Shown: positions 26,185 to 35,979, numbered from the stretch's first letter. The stretch: DNA of 42,091 nucleotides from an uncultured Bacteroidales bacterium (GCA_903929315.1 CAIYUC010000108.1:1-42091); one strand, 5' to 3'. Translations and numbers: made by a program. Notes: a model not told the origin generated them from the sequence alone.

Positions 26185-27501
26185 ATGAATACTATCAACT
26201 TCTTCCCTGAAATTGAGAAGCAGACCGCTAGAAAGATCAATAGATTCCAGGATGAACTATTGCATAAGTTGTTGGTCTATCTTAATCGCAATTCGCGTTT
26301 CTATTCAAATCTTTTCAGGAAATTTCATATTGATCCAGGCAGTATAAATGGATTGACTGACCTTGTTCATATCCCTGTTACCACAAAGGACCACCTTCAG
26401 CAATACAATGAGGATTTTATCTGTGTTACCCGGGAGAAGATCATCGATTATATCACTACTTCCGGTACGATGGGAGATCCTGTAACTTTTGCTATGACCG
26501 ACAAAGACCTCGACCGGTTAGCTTATAATGAAGCGATTTCATTTACCTGTGCCGACGGGTTAAAAGGCGATATTTATCAACTGATGACCACTCTCGACCG
26601 TCGGTTTATGGCAGGACTTGCCTATTTTCTTGGCATTAGAATGATGGGGGCCAGTATTGTCCGTGTTGGGAATGGTATCCCTGAACTTCAATGGGATACC
26701 ATCCGTCGTATCCACCCAAATACCATAATTGCCGTTCCATCTTTTATTCTTAAGATCATTGAATATGCTGAAACAAATGGAATTGATTACCGGGCCAGCA
26801 GCATCAGGAAAGCAGTCTGCATCGGTGAACCTCTAAGAAACAATGATCTGTCATTGAATACACTGGGGCGTAAGATTACAGAGAAATGGCCCATTACTCT
26901 TTATTCTACTTATGCCTCCACTGAAATGGGAACTTCTTTTACGGAATGCGGCGAAGGGATCGGAGGGCATCACCATCCTGAACTGATCATTGTGGAATTC
27001 CTTGACGAAAACGATAAACCCGTAAAGGAAGGTGAACCCGGTGAAGTTACCGTCACCACCCTTGGAGTTGAAGGAATGCCCTTGCTCCGTTTTAAAACCG
27101 GGGATGTTTGTTATCATTATACCGGTTCCTGTAAATGCGGACGTACCACGATCAGGCTCGGCCCGGTCATCGGCCGTAAGAAACAAATGATCAAATACAA
27201 AGGAACGACCCTCTACCCGCCTGCTTTTTATGATGTCCTTGATAATATCGATTATATCACGAATTATTTCATAGAAGTCTATACCAATGAAATCGGGACA
27301 GATGAAATCCTGATCCATGTAGGTAGTAGCAGATCCATTGAAGATGCAGAGAAGGATATCAAAGACCATTTCAGGGCAAAGCTTCGTGTAGCGCCGTTGA
27401 TTAAATTCGAATCGGCAGAAACCATCCGGAAGATCCAATTTCCCGAAACCAGCCGAAAAACCGTTAAATTCATCGATAACCGAAAAAAAATAAAATCATA
27501 A
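26185..27501 (+). CDS. Adenylate-forming enzyme, phenylacetate-CoA ligase/CapK-like
   Basis: 'DYITTSGTMGDPVTFAMT', 'LYSTYASTEMGTSFTEC', 'LLRFKTGDVCYHY...CKCGRTTIRLGPVIGRKKQMIKYKGTTLYPP'; ATG 26185 preferred over TTG 26173. Confidence 0.88.
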   Translation: MNTINFFPEIEKQTARKINRFQDELLHKLLVYLNRNSRFYSNLFRKFHIDPGSINGLTDLVHIPVTTKDHLQQYNEDFICVTREKIIDYITTSGTMGDPVTFAMTDKDLDRLAYNEAISFTCADGLKGDIYQLMTTLDRRFMAGLAYFLGIRMMGASIVRVGNGIPELQWDTIRRIHPNTIIAVPSFILKIIEYAETNGIDYRASSIRKAVCIGEPLRNNDLSLNTLGRKITEKWPITLYSTYASTEMGTSFTECGEGIGGHHHPELIIVEFLDENDKPVKEGEPGEVTVTTLGVEGMPLLRFKTGDVCYHYTGSCKCGRTTIRLGPVIGRKKQMIKYKGTTLYPPAFYDVLDNIDYITNYFIEVYTNEIGTDEILIHVGSSRSIEDAEKDIKDHFRAKLRVAPLIKFESAETIRKIQFPETSRKTVKFIDNRKKIKS

Positions 27502-27512
27502 TTTTTTTTCAA

Positions 27513-27546
27513 TTTGTATTTCTTATTTAGAATTGATTTAAATTTG
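27513..27546 (+). promoter_or_regulatory. Candidate promoter TTTG-N22-TAAATTTG
   Basis: TTTG 27513-27516, TAAATTTG 27539-27546, 46 nt upstream of ATG 27593. Confidence 0.45.
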
Positions 27547-27592
27547 CAAAGATTAATTGAATGATTTTGTGTAACCTTAAAAAAAGATTCAT

Positions 27593-28213
27593 ATGAAAAC
27601 AAAGAGTATCCTTTTCATGATGGGCATTTTTCTAGCCTATTCAACCTCCATGTTCGCTCAATGTAAATTGACTTCCGGCGATATTAAAATGTTAAAAGGT
27701 CAATCTATGATCAACATGCAATACGATTATTCCAAAATGGCCATTGGTAAATTCAAAAGCGATGATGAATATGTAGAGAATAAAACAAAGGAAATGAATA
27801 AAAAGAAACCCGGGTCAGGGGATGATTGGGCCGGCAAATGGAAGAGCGACAGGGAATCAAGATTTCAACCCGCTTTTGAAAGAAGCCTGAACATGGCAAC
27901 CGAACATTTCAACTCAAGCTGCAGAGAGCTTGCTTCGGATGCAAAGTATACGCTTATTATTCATACTACATTCACAGAGATGGGATTTTCCACATTCGGA
28001 TATGGACCAAGAAAAAGTGCTTATATAAGTCTTGTTGTTGATTTGGTAGAAACTTCCAATCCCTCCAAGGTATTGGCATCCATTGAAATGAAAAGGGAAG
28101 AAGGGCATTATATGGGAGATCTCGAAGTCGATGCAGGGTTGCGAATTGAAAGTTGCTATGAAAGAGCTGGCGCAGACCTGGGAGGATTCCTGGTCAGAGA
28201 AGCTCTCAAATAA
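27593..28213 (+). CDS. Secreted hypothetical protein
   Basis: Signal peptide 'MKTKSILFMMGIFLAYSTSMFAQ'; 206 aa; preceded by a promoter-like sequence. Confidence 0.65.
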   Translation: MKTKSILFMMGIFLAYSTSMFAQCKLTSGDIKMLKGQSMINMQYDYSKMAIGKFKSDDEYVENKTKEMNKKKPGSGDDWAGKWKSDRESRFQPAFERSLNMATEHFNSSCRELASDAKYTLIIHTTFTEMGFSTFGYGPRKSAYISLVVDLVETSNPSKVLASIEMKREEGHYMGDLEVDAGLRIESCYERAGADLGGFLVREALK

Positions 28214-28250
28214 CCTTAACGTTTTTTTCAACCCTTGTAATTTTGTGTCT

Positions 28251-29891
28251 TTATTGCCCGAACACTTTTTGCCCATTTATATAGGTTGAAAGGACTTTGG
28301 CCCGCGGAATCTCTGAAACAGGGATGGTCATAATATCTTTATCCAGGATGACAAAATTTGCGTCTTTCCCCGGTTCAAGGCTTCCTTTCTCTTGTTCTTC
28401 AAAACACCCTTTGGCAGCCCAGATAGTTATGGAACGAAGGGCTTCTTCACGGGAAAGGGCATTTTCCATCTGAAATCCGGCTTCCGGAAAACCCTTACTA
28501 TCCTTTCTCGATATGGCTGCATAAAAAGTCAGTAAAGGACTTATTTTCTCAACTGGAAAATCAGTTCCATCAGGTAGCCAGCTGTTTTGATCTAACAATT
28601 TTTTATATGCATATGCATTTTTGATTCTGTCAGGACCCAAACGGTCACCGGCCCATCTCATATCCGAGGTAGCATGCGTAGCCTGGATGGAGGGAATTAT
28701 CGAATATTTTCCAAATAAAGGAAGGTCAACAGGATCAACTACCTGCGAATGCTCAATCCTCCATCGAAGGTCATTCTTACCTTTCAGGAATTCGCTGTAA
28801 ATATCAATGACAACTTTCACGGCAGAATCTCCTATGGCATGCGTATTAACCTGATACCCATTTTTAAACCCGATCGCACAGATCTCCTTAAGGGAATCAA
28901 CAGGTGTCACAAGGATCCCTGATTTACCCGGTTGATCGGAATAGGATTTTTTCAATAAGGCCGTCCTTGAACCAAGACTACCGTCGGCATAGATTTTAAT
29001 AGACCTTACATCCAGGTAAGGTGTTTTATATATGCCTTTTGATATGAAATTCCTGATATTTTCACGAGTGGGTGCCAACATAGCATAAATCCTCATTTTC
29101 AATTCACCATTGCGCTGGATCGAATCCATCAAACGAACCACCTTATAATCCAACCCTGCATCTGCAACACCGGTTAATCCGACAGCAAAACAATTGTCCT
29201 GTGCCTTTTTCAACAAAGTGATGAGAGTAGCCTTATCCGGAGTCGGGATACTGTTTTTCATATAATCTGCAGCATTTTCACTAAGAATTCCGGTTAGCCA
29301 TCCATTTCTTGTTTCTACCTCAGCAGGGTTGAAGTTGTGCTTAACCATCATTCCCGTTTTCACTAAAGCAGCCCCGTTTACAAGTACAACATGTCCGTCA
29401 ACCCTTTCTAATACGACCGGCCTGTCAGGGAATAAGCTGTCGAGTTTTGTCCTGTCAGGAAATGTCTTATCTTTCCAAATATTTTGATCCCATCCTCTTC
29501 CAACAATCCAGCCCCCGGGTATTTGATTTTTACCCTTCTTCAGGAGTGTCAGTATCGTATCAAATGATTGAATTCCTGATAAGTCAAACAATTGAAGACT
29601 AAGGCTATAACCATAGAAATGGCAGTGAGCATCAATAAAGCCCGGATAAATAAACTTTCCATTCGCGTCGATAATCTTATTTGACGTATAGGATGCAAGG
29701 ATCTCTTCAGATTTTCCAACGGCAAGAATTTTTCCATTTTTTACTGCAATGGCTTGAACCGTTTGAAAATTATTGTCAACACAATAAATCATTGAATGGC
29801 TGACAATCAGATCGGCTTTTATCTTCATTTGTCCGGATACTCTAAGAAAAGAGAAGATTAATAAGATTGACAGAAAAGAAATTCGGATCAT
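28251..29891 (-). CDS. Amidohydrolase family protein (YtcJ-like), exported
   Basis: 546 aa; signal peptide, 'GKFIYPGFIDAHCHFYGYS', 'QVNTHAIGDSAV', 'PDGTDFPVEKISPLLTFYAAISRK'. Confidence 0.92.
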   Translation of the reverse strand: MIRISFLSILLIFSFLRVSGQMKIKADLIVSHSMIYCVDNNFQTVQAIAVKNGKILAVGKSEEILASYTSNKIIDANGKFIYPGFIDAHCHFYGYSLSLQLFDLSGIQSFDTILTLLKKGKNQIPGGWIVGRGWDQNIWKDKTFPDRTKLDSLFPDRPVVLERVDGHVVLVNGAALVKTGMMVKHNFNPAEVETRNGWLTGILSENAADYMKNSIPTPDKATLITLLKKAQDNCFAVGLTGVADAGLDYKVVRLMDSIQRNGELKMRIYAMLAPTRENIRNFISKGIYKTPYLDVRSIKIYADGSLGSRTALLKKSYSDQPGKSGILVTPVDSLKEICAIGFKNGYQVNTHAIGDSAVKVVIDIYSEFLKGKNDLRWRIEHSQVVDPVDLPLFGKYSIIPSIQATHATSDMRWAGDRLGPDRIKNAYAYKKLLDQNSWLPDGTDFPVEKISPLLTFYAAISRKDSKGFPEAGFQMENALSREEALRSITIWAAKGCFEEQEKGSLEPGKDANFVILDKDIMTIPVSEIPRAKVLSTYINGQKVFGQ

Positions 29892-29926
29892 TTTGGGATC
29901 AATTTAAAACAATAAATAGTAAAAAT

Positions 29927-29950
29927 AAAAATAATTTTAAAAATAATTTT
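29927..29950. repeat. Perfect 12-bp x2 tandem repeat (AAAAATAATTTT)2
   Basis: 29927-29938 and 29939-29950 identical; second copy runs into the candidate -33 TTTG. Confidence 0.9.
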
Positions 29951-29978
29951 GAAATCTAAGGATCATATACTATTTTTG
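29948..29978 (+). promoter_or_regulatory. Candidate promoter TTTG-N19-TATTTTTG
   Basis: Close match to the Bacteroides consensus; 23 nt before ATG 30002. Confidence 0.55.
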
Positions 29979-30001
29979 TATTGCATATTCTATGATATAA
30001 G

Positions 30002-30562
30002 ATGAAATATAAAACCTTTACGCCTAAATTTATTGTTGTTCTTTCATTCATTGTAATCGCGGCTTTGCTGCGATTACTCCCGCACTGGCCAAACTTCACC
30101 CCTATTGCGGCAATGGCTTTGTTTGCAGGAAGCTATATTGACAAAAAGTCTTATGCTTTTATTGTTCCCATATCAGCTATGTTTATCAGCGACCTGGTAA
30201 TAGGCTTACATGCAAACATTCCTGCCGTTTATATGAGTTTTGCCATTACGGTGTTGATTGGGATGTCAATCCGGAGGTTTGTCAACCCTGGATCTGTATT
30301 TTTTGCGGCCCTTTCTTCATCGGTGATATTTTTCCTCATCACCAACTTTTCTTCCTGGCTCGCAAGCCCTTTTTATCCTCAAACTTATTCAGGATTGATC
30401 GGGTGTTATATTGCAGGTTTGGCATTCTTTCACAACCCATCACAGGGAATTTCATTTTTCATGAATGATATTCTTGGAACGACATTTTTTAGCGCTGTAT
30501 TCTATGGCGCTTTCTATCTTGCCGGGATGCGATTCCCGATGCTCGATAAATCCCGTCTTTAA
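30002..30562 (+). CDS. DUF6580-like multi-pass membrane protein (putative transport protein)
   Basis: 186 aa; several TMs; 'ALLRLLPHWPNFTPIAAMALFAGSYI'. Confidence 0.78.
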   Translation: MKYKTFTPKFIVVLSFIVIAALLRLLPHWPNFTPIAAMALFAGSYIDKKSYAFIVPISAMFISDLVIGLHANIPAVYMSFAITVLIGMSIRRFVNPGSVFFAALSSSVIFFLITNFSSWLASPFYPQTYSGLIGCYIAGLAFFHNPSQGISFFMNDILGTTFFSAVFYGAFYLAGMRFPMLDKSRL

Positions 30563-30571
30563 TCCATCACT

Positions 30572-30595
30572 TTTAATCCGTATAAACGGATTAGA
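30572..30595. terminator. Stem-loop between convergent genes, possible bidirectional terminator
   Basis: TTTAATCCGT-ATAA-ACGGATTAGA, 10-bp stem with one G-U; only weak T-rich tail. Confidence 0.5.
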
Positions 30596-30622
30596 TGGGG
30601 TTAATAATTTATTTGATTTTTA

Positions 30623-31006
30623 TCAATCGAATAAGTCTGCATCTCTTTCCAGTAAAAGGATTGAACTTTGGGGAACAATATAGTATTTCTCATCATTAAA
30701 GACGATTTCCGTAGCCCCTCTTTGCAGGAATATTGCAAGATCACCTTCTTTTACCTGTAGCGGGATATACTTTATTTGCTCTTCTGCGTTTTTCCAGGTT
30801 TCAGTGGAATCATCGGAGGATATAGGCAAGGGATAACCCGGACCACATTTAACAACAAAACCTGTTTGTATCTCTTCTTTCTCCTGATAACCCGGCGGCA
30901 GATAAAGACCTCCTTTTGATTTATTGGAGATTTTTTTCGGCTTTATCAATACCCTCTCTCCAATAACAATAAGGTTTTTCAATTTATTCTTATTCTCAAC
31001 ATCCAT
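30623..31006 (-). CDS. GroES-like co-chaperonin paralog
   Basis: 'LIVIGERVLIKPKKISNKSKGGLYLPPGYQEKEEIQTGFVVKCGPGYP...VKEGDLAIFLQRGATEIVFNDEKYYIV'; no groEL adjacent. Confidence 0.82.
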   Translation of the reverse strand: MDVENKNKLKNLIVIGERVLIKPKKISNKSKGGLYLPPGYQEKEEIQTGFVVKCGPGYPLPISSDDSTETWKNAEEQIKYIPLQVKEGDLAIFLQRGATEIVFNDEKYYIVPQSSILLLERDADLFD

Positions 31007-31082
31007 TTGGCTTCAATAGGAATTCCAAAAATACAAAATCCTTAAATAACAAGGAGACGCGCAGAATTTTAAAAATTATAGG

Positions 31083-31090
31083 TACTTTTG
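31083..31090 (+). promoter_or_regulatory. Candidate -7 element TACTTTTG
   Basis: TAnnTTTG about 78 nt upstream of the mutL ATG; -33 not evident. Confidence 0.3.
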
Positions 31091-31168
31091 CAGCACCTCT
31101 TCTTTTCATACATAACGCCTCTTCGAAAGTTGAACGACACTGAGGTAAATTGAGATATCACAATTAAT

Positions 31169-33013
31169 ATGTCTGACCTGATTCGATTATTACCGGATTC
31201 CGTTGCCAACCAGATTGCAGCAGGCGAAGTTATTCAGCGACCTGCTTCAGCAGTGAAAGAACTTCTTGAAAATGCTGTGGACTCCGGTGCGACATCTGTT
31301 AAACTTATCATAAAAGAAGCAGGAAAAACCCTGATTCAGGTGATCGACAACGGTTGCGGAATGTCAGACCGGGATGCCCGTATTTGCTTTGAAAGGCATG
31401 CCACATCAAAGATCCAGACAGCAAATGATCTCCTTGCAATCCGTACCCTGGGGTTCCGGGGAGAAGCTTTGGCTTCCGTCGCTTCAATAGCCCAGGTTGA
31501 AATAAAGACCAGAAAAACGGAAGATGAAATTGGAACTTCTCTACAAATTGATGGTTCAGAATTCAAAACACAAATTCCTGATCCCTGTCCTCAAGGGACA
31601 AATATATCTGTTAAAAACCTCTTCTTCAATGTACCTGCACGCCGTAACTTTTTGAAATCAAACACACTGGAGCTTAAATATATCATTGAAGAATTCTTCA
31701 GGATCGCCCTGGTCAGTCATTCTATTGCTTTTACTTTTTATAACAACGATAAGATCCTTTTCCAGGTAGCTCCTTCAACTTTGAAACAACGGCTGGTGGC
31801 ATTATTCGGGAACCCTTATAACCAAAGGCTTGTCCCTGTAAATCTGGAATCTGCCATTGTAAATATTTCCGGTTTTATCGGGAAACCCGAATTTGCAAAG
31901 AAAACAAGAGGAGAACAATACTTTTTTACCAATGGCCGGTTCATAAAAAGTGCGTACCTGCATCATGCCGTGGAAAATGCCTTCCAGGAATTGATACCCA
32001 AAGATGCTTTTCCTACTTATTTCCTATACCTCGATATCGATCCAAAAACAATAGACGTCAATATTCATCCTACCAAAACAGAGATCAATTTCCTGGATAG
32101 TAAAAGTATATATGCCATCCTTTTATCTGCCGTCAGACAGGCTATTGGTAAATTCAGCATGACACCTTCCCTTGACTTTGAAAAGGAACCGAGCATGGAT
32201 TTACCACCATTATCCAATGATCAGACAATCCGGGCACCCACAATCACGATCAACCCCGATTATAATCCATTTGAAAAAACCGTGAAACCACAGGGTGAGA
32301 TTCCTTTCTCCTCAAGGGAAAGATCGAACCAGGAGAACTGGCAAAAACTGTATGATCCTTTAAGGAATTTTCCACCACATGAACAATCAAAGGGAATTCC
32401 ATCATCCCAGCATATTATGGCAGATCTGGATCAGGAAGCTGCAAAAAATCCTCCACAGGGAGTGTTCCAGGTACAAAACCGTTTTATTGTCACCCAAACG
32501 TCGAATGGCATTGTCATAGTCGATCAGCAGAATGCACATGAAAGAGTGCTTTATGAAAAATTCGCAGCCTCTGATCCCAATCGCCAGAACGTTTCACAAA
32601 AATTATTGATCCCTCAAACAATATCGCTGAACCCCACCGATTCTGAACTTTACAGGGAATATCAAAAGGAATTCGAAGAATTAGGTTTTGAAATTACGGT
32701 TTTCGGTAAAAATAGTTACCTCGTAATCTCCGTTCCTTCTGAATGTCTCAATGCTCATTTGCCTGATCTGGTCGAACAAATGCTGGAAATCCTCAAGGAT
32801 AACCCCGATGATCTGAAGACCAAATCCCATTTTCATCTGGCAACATCACTGGCGAAAACACTTTCGGTGAAAAGGGGAGTAAAATTGCAGAAGGAAGAAA
32901 TAATATCACTTATTGAGAGTTTATTTTCCTGCAAGGTTCCTGACGTCACGATGGATGGTAAGCCGACCATGATAAAGGTAAGTTACGAAGAGTTACAGAA
33001 AACGTTCAGATAA
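31169..33013 (+). CDS. mutL: DNA mismatch repair protein MutL
   Basis: 614 aa; 'IRLLPDSVANQIAAGEVIQRPASAVKELLENAVDSGAT', 'DNGCGM', 'RHATSKI', 'TLGFRGEALASV'. Confidence 0.98.
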   Translation: MSDLIRLLPDSVANQIAAGEVIQRPASAVKELLENAVDSGATSVKLIIKEAGKTLIQVIDNGCGMSDRDARICFERHATSKIQTANDLLAIRTLGFRGEALASVASIAQVEIKTRKTEDEIGTSLQIDGSEFKTQIPDPCPQGTNISVKNLFFNVPARRNFLKSNTLELKYIIEEFFRIALVSHSIAFTFYNNDKILFQVAPSTLKQRLVALFGNPYNQRLVPVNLESAIVNISGFIGKPEFAKKTRGEQYFFTNGRFIKSAYLHHAVENAFQELIPKDAFPTYFLYLDIDPKTIDVNIHPTKTEINFLDSKSIYAILLSAVRQAIGKFSMTPSLDFEKEPSMDLPPLSNDQTIRAPTITINPDYNPFEKTVKPQGEIPFSSRERSNQENWQKLYDPLRNFPPHEQSKGIPSSQHIMADLDQEAAKNPPQGVFQVQNRFIVTQTSNGIVIVDQQNAHERVLYEKFAASDPNRQNVSQKLLIPQTISLNPTDSELYREYQKEFEELGFEITVFGKNSYLVISVPSECLNAHLPDLVEQMLEILKDNPDDLKTKSHFHLATSLAKTLSVKRGVKLQKEEIISLIESLFSCKVPDVTMDGKPTMIKVSYEELQKTFR

Positions 33014-33033
33014 TCCGCTTCTTAATTATTACT

Positions 33034-33864
33034 ATGAATAACCAATACAGCCCTGCCGGATTCCGATTTCTTCCTCCTGTGGTTAAGAACCTGCTTATCA
33101 TAAACGGGTTATTTTTCCTTGCTACCATGGCATTTCAATCGGCCTATAATTTGGATTTTGCGAACATTCTTGGGTTACATTATTTCAAATCACAATACTT
33201 CAAGCCCTATCAATTCATCACTTACATGTTCATCCATGCAGATTTTTGGCATATCTTCTATAATATGTTTGCATTATGGATGTTCGGATACCTGCTTGAA
33301 AATGTCTGGGGATCAAAACGGTTTCTTACCTATTATTTATTAACAGGCGTAGGAGCCGCAGCCGTACAGACCTTTGTGAACTGGTGGAGTTTCTCCTCTA
33401 TCGAGGCTGCTGCATTGGCTTATAGCCAGGCGCCCTCACTCGATTCTTTTATTACGTTTGTTAAAGATCATTTTTTCCAGTACTACGCATATCATGATAC
33501 AATCAAAAACTTCATTTCTTCCTGGTCATTGGACCCGAATAATCCTATGTTTCTTCAGCAATCGGTAGATTATGCCGGTCAACTTATAAAACTTCGTATG
33601 GATGTTCCTACGATTGGAGCATCCGGCGCTGTTTTTGGAATCCTCCTTGCCTTCGGCATGATGTTCCCTAATATGCTGGTTTATCTTTATTTTCTCGTAC
33701 CGATTAAAGCTAAATGGATAGTGATAGGTTACGGAGTTCTCGAAGTCTTTTCAGGGATATCAAACAACCCGAGCGATAATGTAGCTCATTTTGCCCATCT
33801 GGGTGGTATGTTATTCGGCCTCATCCTTATTTTATATTGGAGAAAAAAAAAATATCTCAATTGA
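33034..33864 (+). CDS. Rhomboid family intramembrane serine protease
   Basis: 'IGASGAVFGILLAFG' GxSG and 'NVAHFAHLGGMLFG' His motif; 'HADFWHIFYNMFALWMFG'. Confidence 0.93.
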   Translation: MNNQYSPAGFRFLPPVVKNLLIINGLFFLATMAFQSAYNLDFANILGLHYFKSQYFKPYQFITYMFIHADFWHIFYNMFALWMFGYLLENVWGSKRFLTYYLLTGVGAAAVQTFVNWWSFSSIEAAALAYSQAPSLDSFITFVKDHFFQYYAYHDTIKNFISSWSLDPNNPMFLQQSVDYAGQLIKLRMDVPTIGASGAVFGILLAFGMMFPNMLVYLYFLVPIKAKWIVIGYGVLEVFSGISNNPSDNVAHFAHLGGMLFGLILILYWRKKKYLN

Positions 33865-33898
33865 GTAAACTCTTTCATCCATAATATCTGACTAGCAT

Positions 33899-34828
33899 AT
33901 GAGCTATTATGCCTCAAGCCCATTGGACGAAGTTAAACGGATATTCAGGCAAAAGTCTATTCTTCCCACCCTGATATTGATCAATACCGGGGTATGGCTA
34001 CTGGTAAAGGTTCTACAGGTTCTGTTTTATTTGTTTAATCACCCGGATGTCGCAATAGCCGATGACTGGATTACTCATTATTTTGCCCTTCCTGCATACT
34101 TCCCTGCGCTGATTGCGCGTCCCTGGACTTTTATTACATACATGTTCCTCCATATTGACTTCTGGCACATCGTGTTTAATATGCTTTGGCTCTTCTGGTT
34201 TGGTAAAATTTTTCTTGAATTCTTGAATTCAAGGCAACTTGCATTAACCTATTTAATGGGTGGTTTGGCAGGAGGTTTATTTTATATTTGTGCCTTCAAT
34301 ATTTTTCCTGTTTTCCAGGGAATTCTCCATATGAGTATGGCCCTCGGCGCTTCAGCTTCTGTCATGGCAATTGTAATCGCAACCTCTTTTTATGTTCCAA
34401 ACTATTCCATTCAGCTCCTTTTTATAGGACGTGTAAAAATTATTTACCTGGCTCTTGCCCTATTTATTATTGATTTTTTTGCAATTCCATCAGGTAATGC
34501 GGGAGGACATTTAGCACATATAGGAGGAGCCCTTTGGGGTTTTATTTATGTTTTATTGATACGACAAGGGTTTGGTAAACAGTTTTTCAGATTTCCCGGT
34601 GATCTTACGAAGGGTATAATAAAATTCTTTCATTTCAGTAAATTGCATGTGTCAAGCCGGAATCCTGAATACAAACGCAGTATGACAGATGAAGAATATA
34701 ACTTTAATAAAAACTTACAGCAAAAGAAGATCGATGAGATCCTCAATAAAATAGCAAAAGGTGGTTATGATACCCTGACCCGGGAAGAAAAAGAGTTTTT
34801 GTTTAAATCATCCGGGAAAAACAATTAA
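33899..34828 (+). CDS. Rhomboid family protein (GASA variant)
   Basis: 'HIDFWHIVFNMLWLFWFGKIF', 'LGASASVMAIVIA', 'GGHLAHIGGALWG'. Confidence 0.9.
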   Translation: MSYYASSPLDEVKRIFRQKSILPTLILINTGVWLLVKVLQVLFYLFNHPDVAIADDWITHYFALPAYFPALIARPWTFITYMFLHIDFWHIVFNMLWLFWFGKIFLEFLNSRQLALTYLMGGLAGGLFYICAFNIFPVFQGILHMSMALGASASVMAIVIATSFYVPNYSIQLLFIGRVKIIYLALALFIIDFFAIPSGNAGGHLAHIGGALWGFIYVLLIRQGFGKQFFRFPGDLTKGIIKFFHFSKLHVSSRNPEYKRSMTDEEYNFNKNLQQKKIDEILNKIAKGGYDTLTREEKEFLFKSSGKNN

Positions 34829-34833
34829 GAGTT

Positions 34834-35961
34834 ATGGTAAAAGGAAAGACCGCAAAAAGATCTTTTTTTAAAACCCTGATGATCATCATCAATTTCTTTA
34901 GTGTTATATCCTTGCTATTGTCTTATGCTGCAGGATATATCAGCCCTGCAAAATTTTGGATATTTGCATTCTTTGGAATTGCATATCCTGTATTCCTTTT
35001 ATTAAATATTTTCTTCGTCCTCTTTTGGATTTTACTCTTGAAAAAATATTTCCTGCTCTCCCTGGTAACAATCTTAATCGGATATGACCAGATGCAGTCA
35101 TTGGTTCCTTTCCGTTTTACAGGAGAACGGAATTTACCTTCCGGGGCAATGAAAGTCCTTACTTTTAATGTTCATAGTTTATACGGAATGACAAACCATG
35201 ATTATAACCCTCATACTCCATCAAAAGTCATGGATTTCATCGCCAGTGAAAAACCGGATATTCTTTGTATACAGGAATTTTACGCTGTCGGCCAGGATTA
35301 TCAGAAAATTCTGGAGCACGTGACCTCAAAGATAAAGATTGATCATTATTTCTTTCACAATTACTTCGATGTTACCGATATGAAAAAGATCGATGCTCTC
35401 GCCATTTTTTCTAAATATCCGATTGTCAGGACGGGATCTGTGACATTTATGGATAGAAATACCATGGCCATCTTTACTGATATTATCGTGAACTCCGATA
35501 CTTTCCGTGTTTTTAACCTGCACCTCGAGTCGATCCGGTTTGGAGATGAGGATTATTCCTTTTACTCTCACCTGACCATTCCTAACGGTGAAAATGTAAA
35601 AATAACAAAAGGCTCTATGAAAATATTCGGAAAATTAAAGAAAGCTTTTATCCTCCGGGCAGAACAGGTGGATATCATGAAAGAACAGATCAGGAAATCC
35701 CCATATCCGGTGATCGTTTGCGGAGATTTTAACGATACGCCCTTTTCCTATACCTATCATATTTTGGAAAAAGGATTGAACGATTCGTACAGGAAAGCCG
35801 GTGAAGGCCTGTTTGGCAGTACATATGCAGGAAAGTTTCCTTCCTACAGGATTGATTATATCTTATTTGATGATCATTTTTCTGCATTTAATTACATCCG
35901 ATATAATACTGACTTATCGGATCATTTTCCTGTTGCAGTCTATTTAAAACCTGTAAAATAG
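34834..35961 (+). CDS. Endonuclease/exonuclease/phosphatase family protein with N-terminal TMs
   Basis: 'MKVLTFNVHSL', 'DILCIQEFYA', 'VIVCGDFNDTPFS', 'YRIDYILFDD...SDHFPV'. Confidence 0.93.
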   Translation: MVKGKTAKRSFFKTLMIIINFFSVISLLLSYAAGYISPAKFWIFAFFGIAYPVFLLLNIFFVLFWILLLKKYFLLSLVTILIGYDQMQSLVPFRFTGERNLPSGAMKVLTFNVHSLYGMTNHDYNPHTPSKVMDFIASEKPDILCIQEFYAVGQDYQKILEHVTSKIKIDHYFFHNYFDVTDMKKIDALAIFSKYPIVRTGSVTFMDRNTMAIFTDIIVNSDTFRVFNLHLESIRFGDEDYSFYSHLTIPNGENVKITKGSMKIFGKLKKAFILRAEQVDIMKEQIRKSPYPVIVCGDFNDTPFSYTYHILEKGLNDSYRKAGEGLFGSTYAGKFPSYRIDYILFDDHFSAFNYIRYNTDLSDHFPVAVYLKPVK

Positions 35962-35979
35962 ACCTTTAACATCTATTCA

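Noticed and set aside
26851-27438. 195-aa antisense ORF opposite the CapK-like gene
   Set aside because: Lies fully within a well-supported coding gene on the other strand; composition looks like a shadow ORF and no family motif is visible.
28251-29891. Amidohydrolase as a tailoring enzyme of the biosynthetic locus
   Set aside because: Opposite strand, separated by an unrelated secreted protein gene, and YtcJ-like exported amidohydrolases are widespread; no link supported.
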